This document shows positions 6,831 to 14,390 of a stretch of DNA of 35,017 bases, in pieces. Source of the stretch: Rhodothermales bacterium (GTDB taxonomy: Bacteria; Bacteroidota; Rhodothermia; Rhodothermales; ISCAR-4553); NCBI GenBank assembly GCA_026984335.1, contig JALSSK010000447.1, forward strand, positions 1 to 35,017, read 5' to 3'. Position 1 is the first letter of the stretch, and each line of letters begins with the position of its first letter. The notes below the pieces were generated by a model that saw only the letters and a program-made list of their open reading frames with translations, was not told where the DNA came from and ran no database searches. A program made the position numbers and the translations under genes.

Positions 6831-8951
6831 TCAGGCTTCCTGAAGGGCCTCCGCTTCGGCCACCACCTTCTCCTGCACGTGACGCGGCATCGGCTCGTAG
6901 TGGCTGAAGGTGGCGCGGTGCAGGCCTCGGCCCTGCGTGAGCGAGCGAAGCGCCGTCGAATAGCGGTACAGCTCGGCCTCCGGGACCTGCGCGACGATCT
7001 TCTGGAACGGCCCCTCCGACTCGATGCCCTGGATGCGGGCGCGCCGGGTGTTGAGGTCCCCCATCACGTCGCCGGTGTACGTGTCCGGCACGAGGACCTC
7101 GACGTTGTCGATGGGTTCGAGCAGCACGGGGTTCGCCTGCCGGAACGCCTCGCGGAAGCACATGCGCGCCGCCGTCTTGAAAGCGTTCTCGTTCGAGTCC
7201 ACCGAGTGCATCCCGCCGTCGTAGATGACCACGCGGATGTCGCCCACGGGATAGCCGGAGATGGGGCCTTTCTGAAGCGCTTCGGCCACCCCTTTCTGGA
7301 TGGCTCCGAAAAACCGCCGCATGTCGATCACGCCGCCGACGATGGCGTCGATGAACTCGACCTTCGCCCCCCACGGCATCTCCATCTCCGCCTTCCCGCG
7401 CACACTGATGTCGGGGTCAGGCTTGAACTCACCGTCGAGCGGTTCGACGAGCATCGCGATGTCGGCGAACTGCCCCGCGCCGCCGGTCTGTTTCTTGTGC
7501 CGGTACTTGGCGCGCGCTTTCGTCTGCACCGTCTCGCGATAGGCCACCTTGGGCCGGGAGAACTCGATGTCCACGCCGAAGCGCGATTTCAGACGGTATC
7601 TGGCAATTTCCAGCTGCATCTCGCCCTGCCCGCCGATGACGATCTGACTCAGCAGCGGATCGTGGATGACCTGGAGCGACGGATCCTCGATGGCGATCTG
7701 CTGAAGGCCCTGCGCCAGCTTGTCTTCCTCGCCCTCCCGCGTCGGGGAGACGGCCACGCGATAGCGTGGTTCGGGAAACTCGATGGGTTTGATGACCACC
7801 CGGCTGCCTTTCTTGTGGAGCGTGTCGTTCGTGTGCGTGTGCCGCAGTTTGACGAGCGCGCCGATGTCGCCTGCGAGCATCCGCTCCACGGGCTCGCGGT
7901 CCCGCCCGTTGATGGCATAAAGTTGTCCGAGGCGTTCGATGTTGCCCGTCTGCGCGTTTTCGAGGTCGAGCCCTTGCCGGAGCGTGCCCGCATAGACGCG
8001 GAAGAAGGAATAATCGCCCACGTGCTGTTCGGCCATCGTGCGATAGATGAAGGCGACCGGATCGGCGTTCGGATCCGCAGGCACGGGTTCTCCCTCGACC
8101 GTCTCGGCAGGGGGCATCTCGGCGGGCGCCGGGCACACGTTGTCGATGAAGCTCATCAACCGGGAAGCGCCGATGTTCTTCGTGGCGCTCGTCAGGAAGA
8201 TGGGGAAGAGCTCCCGCCGGAGCATGGCTTCGTGCAGCCCCTGCCGCATCTCGTCTTCGCTCAGTTCCCCTTTCTCGAAATACAACTCCATCAGGCTTTC
8301 GTCGTTCTCGGCGATGTTCTCGACGAGTTCGTTGTGAAGCGCTTCCGCCTCTTCGAGAAAATCCGGGGCAATGTCGCTGAACGAGGGCCTGCCTTTGTCA
8401 TCGAAGGTGATCTGCTTCATCACCAGCACGTCGATGATGCTCCGCGTACCGCTGCCGCCGGGCAACTGCACCACCGTCGCGCCGCGCCCGAAGCGGTCCC
8501 GGATCTGCGCGACGACGGAACGAAAATCGACCTTGTCCTTGTCCAGGTGGTTGATGATGAACATGGCGGGCTTCTGAAGGTCTTCGCCGGAACGCCAGGC
8601 CAGCTCCGTGCCCACCTGCACCCCTTCCGCCGCATTGATGACGTAGAGCGCGGTGTCGGCCACCTTGAGCGCCGCAATCACCTCACCGATGAAATCAGGA
8701 TATCCCGGCGTATCGAGGATGTTGATCTTGTGCCCTTTCCATTCCGCATGCAAAAGCGAGGTGAAGACGGACATCTGCCGCTCTTTCTCGCTCGGGTGAT
8801 AATCGCTGACGGTATTCCCCTCCTCGATTGCCCCCATCCGCTGCAAAGCGCCGCTGGCATAGAGCATCGCCTCGGCCAGCATCGTCTTCCCGCTTCCTTG
8901 ATGGCCCACCAGGGCTATATTCCGGATGTGATCTGCATCGTAGACATTCAT
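6831..8951 (-). CDS. fusA2: Elongation factor G paralogue (EF-G2/FusA2 type)
   Basis: Translational GTPase of about 706 residues with the EF-G domain order. The P-loop is G-H-Q-G-S-G-K-T at residues 16-23. The motif normally written D-T-P-G-H-V-D-F reads D-T-P-G-Y-P-D-F at 80-87, so the catalytic His is replaced by Tyr84. The guanine-specificity motif N-K-x-D reads N-H-L-D at 134-137. The switch I region reads G-N-T-V-S-D-Y and then E-R-Q-M-S-V instead of the R-G-I-T-I block of housekeeping EF-G. These mark the EF-G2 subgroup; a Bacteroides member is reported to work without GTPase activity. The ATG at 8951 is chosen because GAGGAG lies 8 bases upstream; a GTG at 8960 overlaps that Shine-Dalgarno. 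The protein probably acts on ribosomes under particular conditions rather than as the main EF-G. Confidence 0.93.
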   Translation of the reverse strand: MNVYDADHIRNIALVGHQGSGKTMLAEAMLYASGALQRMGAIEEGNTVSDYHPSEKERQMSVFTSLLHAEWKGHKINILDTPGYPDFIGEVIAALKVADTALYVINAAEGVQVGTELAWRSGEDLQKPAMFIINHLDKDKVDFRSVVAQIRDRFGRGATVVQLPGGSGTRSIIDVLVMKQITFDDKGRPSFSDIAPDFLEEAEALHNELVENIAENDESLMELYFEKGELSEDEMRQGLHEAMLRRELFPIFLTSATKNIGASRLMSFIDNVCPAPAEMPPAETVEGEPVPADPNADPVAFIYRTMAEQHVGDYSFFRVYAGTLRQGLDLENAQTGNIERLGQLYAINGRDREPVERMLAGDIGALVKLRHTHTNDTLHKKGSRVVIKPIEFPEPRYRVAVSPTREGEEDKLAQGLQQIAIEDPSLQVIHDPLLSQIVIGGQGEMQLEIARYRLKSRFGVDIEFSRPKVAYRETVQTKARAKYRHKKQTGGAGQFADIAMLVEPLDGEFKPDPDISVRGKAEMEMPWGAKVEFIDAIVGGVIDMRRFFGAIQKGVAEALQKGPISGYPVGDIRVVIYDGGMHSVDSNENAFKTAARMCFREAFRQANPVLLEPIDNVEVLVPDTYTGDVMGDLNTRRARIQGIESEGPFQKIVAQVPEAELYRYSTALRSLTQGRGLHRATFSHYEPMPRHVQEKVVAEAEALQEA

Positions 8952-8959
8952 AAGCGCCA

Positions 8960-8965
8960 CTCCTC
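8960..8965 (-). promoter_or_regulatory. Strong ribosome binding site deciding the fusA2 start
   Basis: GAGGAG on the minus strand, 8 bases before the ATG at 8951. Strong Shine-Dalgarno sites are uncommon among the genes of this window, so this one is notable. Confidence 0.7.
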
Positions 8966-9002
8966 GTTTGACCGCACCGGGCGGTGAATTTCAAAATGCC
9001 AC

Positions 9003-9044
9003 GGAAAAAATCGCCACTCGGCTCCTGTGCCGGGAGCCGGTGGC
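9003..9044 (-). terminator. Terminator-like hairpin in the fusA2 leader (candidate attenuator)
   Basis: Read on the minus strand: GCCAC and CGGCTCC, a seven-base loop, GGAGCCG, one unpaired A and GTGGC form a 12-bp stem. After two bases comes a run of six T (9010-9005). This is a textbook intrinsic terminator, yet it lies about 50 bases before the fusA2 ATG and downstream of a plausible fusA2 promoter. No minus-strand gene precedes it that would need termination here. Confidence 0.7.
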
Positions 9045-9140
9045 GTCTCCATCGAAGCGCCGTGCCTACCATGCACGGAGCACCCAGAACCCGAAGGGTT
9101 TTCAATGGGTGTAAAATACGTTCGAATGAGAAATAGTCAA
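9045..9140 (-). promoter_or_regulatory. fusA2 promoter and structured leader
   Basis: On the minus strand TTGACT (9140-9135), a 16-base gap and TATTTT (9118-9113) form a sigma70-like promoter. The expected transcript begins near 9106-9111 and at once can fold: CACCCA/TGGGTG (9111-9106 with 9086-9081) encloses AACCC/GGGTT (9100-9096 with 9092-9088). A second hairpin, CCGTGC/GCACGG, spans 9078-9060 with a seven-base loop. A GGCG near 9061-9058 can pair with CGCC at the foot of the downstream terminator stem, an arrangement that could switch structures. No known riboswitch class was recognised. The rest of 8952-9270 holds the tsaB upstream region and no other gene. Confidence 0.5.
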
Positions 9141-9270
9141 GAAGTCGGGCCGCCGGCAACGGCATCAAATCCTGACCTTCTTCATTATTTTGTAATTTGA
9201 GCGGTGTTCCGGAAGGCGGGGTTCGATTCGCCGCCGGCGCCCGTCCCGCCCGCTCATCCTTTCCGCTGCG

Positions 9271-10005
9271 ATGCCCGCTCCCCTGCTTGCCATAGAAACC
9301 GCCACCGACGTATGCGGCGTGGCGCTGATGGAAGACGCGCGCGTGACGGCGACGCTGACGCTGGCGCGCCCGCGCAGGCACGCCGAGCAACTCGTCTCGC
9401 TGATCCGCGATGCGCTCCGGTACGGAGGCCTCGAAGCCGGGGCGCTCGGCGCGGTGGCCGTCTCGATGGGGCCCGGCTCGTACACGGGCCTGCGCATCGG
9501 CGTGAGCACGGCCAAGGGACTGGCGCTGGCCGTGGGCGCGCAGCTCGTGGGCGTGCCCACACTCGAAGCCCTCGCCGCCACGGCGCTCCCGGCCGCCGAC
9601 CCCGGCGACGTCGTGTGCGCCGCCTTCAACGCCCGCCGCGAGGAGGTGTACGCCGCCGCCTTCCGGGTCGGCGCGGACGCCGGGCTGACGCCCCTGGCCG
9701 AGACGACGGCCCTCCCCACAGGCGATCTTCCGACGTGGTTGCCCGTACAAACCGCCGGACGGCTCTGGCTCGTCGGCGAAGGCGCCCCCGCGGCCGCCGA
9801 GGCCCTCGCGCCGACATGGGGCGCCCGGCTGCGCGCGCTCCCGCCCGACGCCTACCCGCCCGACGCCGCCGCCGTCGCCCGCCTCGGTCACGACCGCCTC
9901 GCGCGTGGCGAAACGGAAGATGTCGGCGCCTTCGAGCCGTTTTACCTCAAGGCGTTCGTCGCCCGTCGCAACACCCGCTCGGCCTTCGAACGTCTTCCCT
10001 TTTAG
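9271..10005 (+). CDS. tsaB: tRNA threonylcarbamoyladenosine biosynthesis protein TsaB
   Basis: Subunit of the TsaB-TsaD-TsaE machinery that installs threonylcarbamoyl on A37 of tRNAs reading ANN codons. The protein has 244 residues and an ASKHA-type fold. The N terminus L-L-A-I-E-T-A-T and the block S-M-G-P-G-S-Y-T-G-L-R-I-G are diagnostic of TsaB. The ATG at 9271 directly precedes the conserved N-terminal strand. It is divergent from fusA2 and 84 bases upstream of accD, with which it may be co-transcribed. tsaD and tsaE are not in this window. Confidence 0.95.
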   Translation: MPAPLLAIETATDVCGVALMEDARVTATLTLARPRRHAEQLVSLIRDALRYGGLEAGALGAVAVSMGPGSYTGLRIGVSTAKGLALAVGAQLVGVPTLEALAATALPAADPGDVVCAAFNARREEVYAAAFRVGADAGLTPLAETTALPTGDLPTWLPVQTAGRLWLVGEGAPAAAEALAPTWGARLRALPPDAYPPDAAAVARLGHDRLARGETEDVGAFEPFYLKAFVARRNTRSAFERLPF

Positions 10006-10089
10006 CCGCCCGAAGCCGTACGCTTCCGAGGCCCATCCGCAACCCGTCCCCCCACGCGCCGCAAGGCAACCGACCCAAGGTAAACCGAC

Positions 10090-10935
10090 ATGGCCTGGTT
10101 CAAACGAAAAGGCGCCGGCATCCGCACCAACCGAGAAGGACAGAACGAGACGCCGGAAGGGCAATGGATCAAGTGCCCGGACTGCAAGGAAATCATCAAT
10201 CGGCGCGCGCTGGAAGAAAGCTTCAAGGTGTGCCCGAAGTGCGGCTATCACTTTCGACTCGACAGCCTGGGCTACTTCCGGCTGCTCTACGACGAGGGCC
10301 GCTTCGAACTTTTCGACGAGGAACTCCTCTCCACCGACGCGCTCTCCTTCGTCGATCGCAAGCCGTACGACGTCCGCCTGCGCGAGTCGCGCCGCAAAAC
10401 CGGTCTGCACGACGCGGCCCGAGCGGCGATGGGCGACATCGAAGGCCGTCGCGTCTCCACGGCCGCGCTCGACTTCTCCTTCATCGGCGGGTCGATGGGG
10501 TCGGTGGTGGGCGAGGTGGTGGCCCGAAGCATCAAACGGGCGTACACGGAAGGAACGCCGCTGATCGTGATCTCGCAGAGCGGCGGCGCGCGCATGATGG
10601 AAGGCGCGCTGAGCCTCATGCAGATGGCCAAAACCAGCGCCCACCTCACCCGCCTGGCCGAACGCGGCCTGCCTTACGTCTCGCTCATGACCAACCCCAC
10701 CACGGGCGGCGTAACGGCCTCCTTCGCCATGCTCGGCGACTTCAACCTCGCCGAACCGAAGGCCCTCATCGGCTTCGCCGGCCCCCGCGTCATCCGCGAA
10801 ACGATGGGGCAGGACCTTCCGGAAGGGTTTCAGCGCTCGGAGTTCCTTCAGAAGAAAGGCTTCGTAGACTTCATCGTAGACCGCCGAGAACTCCGGAAAG
10901 CGGTCGCCCACCTGCTCGACCTCGTGGCGCATTGA
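10090..10935 (+). CDS. accD: Acetyl-CoA carboxylase carboxyltransferase subunit beta
   Basis: Carboxyltransferase beta subunit that, with AccA, moves the carboxyl group from biotin to acetyl-CoA to give malonyl-CoA for fatty-acid synthesis. The protein has 281 residues. The N-terminal zinc ribbon has cysteines C29, C32, C48 and C51. The crotonase-like carboxyltransferase core contains S-Q-S-G-G-A-R-M-M-E-G, N-P-T-T-G-G-V-T-A-S-F-A and G-F-A-G-P-R-V-I, all hallmarks of AccD. AAGGT lies about 10 bases before the ATG. Length and motifs are normal. It ends in a hairpin shared with the convergent GWxTD gene. Confidence 0.97.
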   Translation: MAWFKRKGAGIRTNREGQNETPEGQWIKCPDCKEIINRRALEESFKVCPKCGYHFRLDSLGYFRLLYDEGRFELFDEELLSTDALSFVDRKPYDVRLRESRRKTGLHDAARAAMGDIEGRRVSTAALDFSFIGGSMGSVVGEVVARSIKRAYTEGTPLIVISQSGGARMMEGALSLMQMAKTSAHLTRLAERGLPYVSLMTNPTTGGVTASFAMLGDFNLAEPKALIGFAGPRVIRETMGQDLPEGFQRSEFLQKKGFVDFIVDRRELRKAVAHLLDLVAH

Positions 10936-10966
10936 TGCGCCGCCCCACGATCCTGCGCAAATGCAA

Positions 10967-10998
10967 AATGCCCGGCCTCTTCCGAGACCGGGCATTTG
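10967..10998. terminator. Bidirectional terminator between accD and the GWxTD gene
   Basis: ATGCCCGG and CCGGGCAT pair over a 12-base loop. The minus-strand side carries TTTT directly after the stem. It lies between convergent genes ending at 10935 (+) and 11170 (-). The remaining spacer to 11169 shows no gene. Confidence 0.7.
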
Positions 10999-11169
10999 TA
11001 CAGCTACTGGATAGACATCACCCTTTAAGAGGCCTAAAGTAGCTCACCCGATACGAATTTAGCCCCGACGCGCGTCCATCGCCCCTCCCCTTCGACCAAA
11101 CGGGCCCTTCTTTCGACGAACGACATTTTTCCATAGACGAACGGCATCACGAAACGCTTTCGCGCCCTT

Positions 11170-12606
11170 TCAATTGCGCCGGAGCTCCTCTTGCCAGTTC
11201 GCCAGCTTCCGCTCACCCGCCACGGTCGAATGGATGAGTTCGAAATCACCGAAGCCGTTTCGGTCGGCGAAAATGAACTGCGCCTGTCCCTCACCGGGAA
11301 TGTTGTTGTACTCCCAGACCTCATACGGGCGCACGCCCCGATCGAAGAGATGCGGCTCTATGTTCGAGGGCAGACCATATTTGATCAAGATGCGCCCCCG
11401 GTCGGTTTCCCACCCCTCGATGTTCCGGCTCGTGTACCGGTCGTTGGCGTACTGCACCCGCTGGTAGAACTCGTCCTTGTACTCATTGGTCGGAGTCGAG
11501 GGGTTCGGGTCGCGCTTGTTCCAGAAGTTCATCAGGAAATGCTGCCGGGCTTCAAGCTCCCTGAGTTTTTTGATCCGTTGCCGTTCCTGCTCGGAGGCGA
11601 TGAGGTCGATGTGCCGGAAGGCCTGCTCCACTTCTTCCTCGGACATGGACGCATACGGGCTGTTCTCGAAGGCCACTTCCAGAGCCGGCGGCGCGGCGCG
11701 CTTCACGCCCGGATTATAGACGAAGAATTTGCGGGACTGCTCGGCGAGCGCTTCGTTCGCATCGTTGAGCAAGGCAATGCGCAGGAAATAGGAACCGCTC
11801 GGAAGGTTGCTCACGTCGAACTGCCCCACGATCACGTCCGGCGAGCGCACGGGACGGCGGGTGCGCTGTTCCATCCCCGGCAACGGCTGCGGAAGGTTCA
11901 CCTCGGCGACGTAGACGAGCAGCGTGTATGCGTCCGCATCGACGACGGCCTTGCTGAGGTGATACGTCTCGGCATAATAGAAGAGACGCGAGAGACCGTT
12001 GCCGAAGAGCTGGTTGGCGTTCGGGCGAACGATGAGCCCGTTTTTATAGAAAAGGTTGCTCCGATCCGAGCTCGGCCGAATGTCCGTGGCGAGCGTCAGG
12101 TCGGAGATGCCGACGAGGTTCGGGTTGGAGAAGTCGGGGATGACGGCGTCCCGGCGAAGCGTCAGGGCCGCGCGCCGGGACGCCGCGTCGGCGGGGATCG
12201 CCACGTCGAGCACATACTCTCCCGGCGGCACGACGGTCCGCACCTGATGAATGAACCGTTGCCCGGGAACGATGCTGCTCGTATCCGGCACCACGAACTC
12301 GAGCGCGATGGAATCCTGCCAGACGGGATCCCCCGGCGTGCCGGGCAGGCCGGGCACGGTGCTTCGCATCAGGGCCAGATCCACCGGCAAATGCGCGCGG
12401 TAACCGACCTCCTCTTTCGCATACGTCAGGCTCGACGCCTCAAAGGCCAGATAAACTTCCATCAGGGATTGCTGGTCGTCGAAGGCAAATGCGGCGTAAT
12501 CGACGTCCATCTGGATGGGCAGCGTGTCCTGTCCGTATGCCGCCGTGGCAACGACAAAGCATGCGGTGAGAAGCAGACGGTAACGGGCTGTCGGTTTCAT
12601 CATCAT
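11170..12606 (-). CDS. GWxTD domain-containing secreted protein
   Basis: Exported protein of 478 residues with a signal peptide (L-L-L-T-A-C-F-V-V-A-T-A, then a site like A-Y-G-Q). The C-terminal part contains G-W-E-T-D-R-G-R-I-L-I-K-Y-G, the motif that names the GWxTD domain. It is followed by Y-E-V-W-E-Y and F-I-F-A-D-R-N-G-F-G-D-F, also typical of that domain. The N-terminal two thirds look like beta-sandwich domains (alternating strands, Y-F-L-R-I-A-L-L-N). The domain is common in Bacteroidota, Rhodothermota and relatives, but its biochemical role is not established. Three consecutive ATG codons occur at the start; the exact one is uncertain by one or two residues. Confidence 0.9.
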   Translation of the reverse strand: MMMKPTARYRLLLTACFVVATAAYGQDTLPIQMDVDYAAFAFDDQQSLMEVYLAFEASSLTYAKEEVGYRAHLPVDLALMRSTVPGLPGTPGDPVWQDSIALEFVVPDTSSIVPGQRFIHQVRTVVPPGEYVLDVAIPADAASRRAALTLRRDAVIPDFSNPNLVGISDLTLATDIRPSSDRSNLFYKNGLIVRPNANQLFGNGLSRLFYYAETYHLSKAVVDADAYTLLVYVAEVNLPQPLPGMEQRTRRPVRSPDVIVGQFDVSNLPSGSYFLRIALLNDANEALAEQSRKFFVYNPGVKRAAPPALEVAFENSPYASMSEEEVEQAFRHIDLIASEQERQRIKKLRELEARQHFLMNFWNKRDPNPSTPTNEYKDEFYQRVQYANDRYTSRNIEGWETDRGRILIKYGLPSNIEPHLFDRGVRPYEVWEYNNIPGEGQAQFIFADRNGFGDFELIHSTVAGERKLANWQEELRRN

Positions 12607-12837
12607 CTATCGTATCGTAGGCCGGCGGGCCTGGGCTCGCCCTCTGTTTTCAAGCTAAATCTACGTTCGAAGCGCCCCGCGTCAACGGTAATTCTCCATA
12701 CCCCGAGGCGAAGTCCGGAAGGCGTCATACGGCAGGGGTGCGATTGCGTTTCCCCTCCATGCGCCGGAGCGCGTCCCCCTCGTAATATGTAGCAGCGCCT
12801 CCCGGAGATCCCGCGGGCGCCGTCGGCAGCCCCCGGC

Positions 12838-13719
12838 TCACGACAGCCACGCCCAGAGCGCCGTCACGGCGGGCCAGCCCACGATCGCGTCGATCAGGAA
12901 GCCGGAGAACAGAGGCGCCTTCGCGGGCGGACGCAGGACCGCGCCCGTCATCAGAAGCGGTCCGACGGCGTCGAGGAGGAGCAGGCTCGGCCCCCCGAAG
13001 CTCCACACGGCGATGCCCGCTCCCATCGCCGCCGACAACGCCGAGGCCGCCCCCAAGGCACGCCACCGCCGCCATGGCCATTCACCGGCCAGGCTCCGCA
13101 GACCCGCGGCGCGGTCTCCCTCCCGGTCCGCCCAGTCCGCCAGAAGCACGTTGGGCAGGATAAAGAGCACGCGATAGAGCACGGCGGCCCCCACTACGAC
13201 CGTGAGCGACCCGCCTGCCTCGACCACGGGCAGGACCACACTCCCCGCCCCCCACGCCAGTGCGATGAAGAACGGTTTGAACGGTCCCAGATCTTTGAGC
13301 CGTCGCCGTCCGGGCAGAAGCGGCGCCACGTGAAGCACACCGAGGCTGCCCACGGCGCTTCCCCACAGCAGCGTGGCCGGTCGCAGCTCCGGCAGCATCG
13401 CCAGCCCTGCCGCCGCCGCCGCCAGGGCTCCTCCCCACGCATAGCCGCGATGCCGGCGCGCCCACGCCACGCGTCCCGGGCGGTTGACCGCGTCTTCCGC
13501 CGAAGGCCGGAGAAGGCGATCCGTCTGATACACCAGAAACGTTCCGCAGAAAGCGAGCGTGAGCAACGGCGCGCTCGGCGACACCCCGAAGAGGGCGTAC
13601 GTCCCCAGCATCAGCCCCACCGCGATCAGCCCCTCCGACACGTTCGAATACGGGACGGCCTCCCCAGGGAACGCCCCCAGGCCCCCTTTCCCGCCCTCAA
13701 GGTATGCATCCTCCGGCAT
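12838..13719 (-). CDS. UbiA-like integral membrane prenyltransferase-family protein
   Basis: Polytopic membrane protein of 293 residues with roughly eight hydrophobic segments. Two Asp-rich sites occur where UbiA-family prenyltransferases have theirs. The second is convincing: N-V-L-L-A-D-W-A-D-R-E-G-D-R, matching the D-x-x-D-x-x-G-D pattern. The first reads V-Y-Q-T-D-R-L-L-R-P-S-A-E-D and lacks the usual N-D-x-x-D, although D and E-D remain. Family members transfer prenyl chains from a diphosphate onto aromatic or other acceptors. The altered first site makes the substrate and even activity uncertain. The ATG at 13719 is fixed by AAGGAGG eight bases upstream. No quinone or carotenoid genes lie nearby. 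Confidence 0.75.
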   Translation of the reverse strand: MPEDAYLEGGKGGLGAFPGEAVPYSNVSEGLIAVGLMLGTYALFGVSPSAPLLTLAFCGTFLVYQTDRLLRPSAEDAVNRPGRVAWARRHRGYAWGGALAAAAAGLAMLPELRPATLLWGSAVGSLGVLHVAPLLPGRRRLKDLGPFKPFFIALAWGAGSVVLPVVEAGGSLTVVVGAAVLYRVLFILPNVLLADWADREGDRAAGLRSLAGEWPWRRWRALGAASALSAAMGAGIAVWSFGGPSLLLLDAVGPLLMTGAVLRPPAKAPLFSGFLIDAIVGWPAVTALWAWLS

Positions 13720-13726
13720 GCCGCAG

Positions 13727-13733
13727 CCTCCTT
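13727..13733 (-). promoter_or_regulatory. Consensus Shine-Dalgarno site of the UbiA-like gene
   Basis: AAGGAGG on the minus strand, about 8 bases before the ATG at 13719. Just beyond it is an AT-rich patch (13740-13775) that probably holds the promoter. Confidence 0.65.
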
Positions 13734-13739
13734 TTGCGC

Positions 13740-14390
13740 ATAAAGTATTAAAATAATTATTCTTACGATACCTCGGACTCTCTCCCCCTCTATCACGTGT
13801 CCCTCCGCTTCACCACCCTGCTCGAACACAAAGCTTTCATTCATATATACTTGTGTAATTTTCATCGACTCCTGCGCTCCGGGAATCCCCTGATTCCACG
13901 CCCGTTCGGAGAAAGGATCCTTCGCTCCCCAAAAAGTCGAGTTTCTCGCGGAAAGGCTTGGGTATGGGGAATCCGGGCGGTGTAGTATGCGCATAAGCCC
14001 GGTGCCGGAAAATGCACGTCCGTGAATGGGGATGGTCCTCCGTTCGACACGGTATGTATAATCCGCGTAAATTTCGGCCTTCTTTCTCCAATTCGCTTGA
14101 CATTTAGGTCATTCGCGGGAGAAATTAGCCTGTACTTCTACCCACTCGCCTCCATGCATAGAGGCTGCACCCACGTCGGGATCGTTCCGGCGGTCCCGCT
14201 TTCTTCGGCAAGCAAATCTTTTCGGCCCCTTCTCGGATGGAGGAGGGATCGTTCGTTCTTTCTTTTCGCTCGTGCGCCTGCGCGCGCACCCGCACGGGAA
14301 AGGCCTTCCGTTCTTTCGTCTGTTTCATCAACCGAAAACGCACGCTCAACATAACTTTTCGTCCCATTTCACCAACGCTAAGGAGACTCC
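13740..14390. other. About 650-base divergent spacer without a convincing gene
   Basis: No open frame here has a recognisable product; the short frames present are incidental. Visible items are the AT-rich patch at 13740-13775, an imperfect inverted repeat ACACAAAG / CTTGTGT at 13827-13834 and 13851-13857, a TATAAT at 14057-14062, a TTGACA at 14097-14102 followed 17 bases later by AGAAAT, and a small hairpin GCCTC-8-GAGGC at 14148-14165. If TTGACA marks the promoter, the secreted-protein mRNA would have a leader of roughly 260 bases. No known riboswitch was recognised. Confidence 0.5.
14380..14385 (+). promoter_or_regulatory. Ribosome binding site of the giant secreted protein
   Basis: AAGGAG ends five bases before the ATG at 14391, which is a strong site and fixes the start. 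Confidence 0.8.

Noticed and set aside
6879-8987. Long plus-strand open frame opposite the EF-G paralogue
   Set aside because: No recognisable domain, and the opposite strand clearly encodes EF-G2; explained by the same codon bias.
9214-9238. tRNA T-arm-like GGTTCGATTC with GC-rich flanks
   Set aside because: No matching acceptor, D or anticodon arms at tRNA spacing, only four of five stem pairs, and no room for a tmRNA without entering fusA2. Probably chance.
12725-13081. 118-codon minus-strand frame overlapping the end of the UbiA-like gene
   Set aside because: It lies in another frame of the UbiA-like gene, has an Arg/Ala/Gly-rich shadow composition and no ribosome binding site.
13626-14103. 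Several short open frames in the spacer upstream of the giant secreted protein
   Set aside because: They overlap one another on both strands, lack ribosome binding sites and show no domain or membrane pattern.
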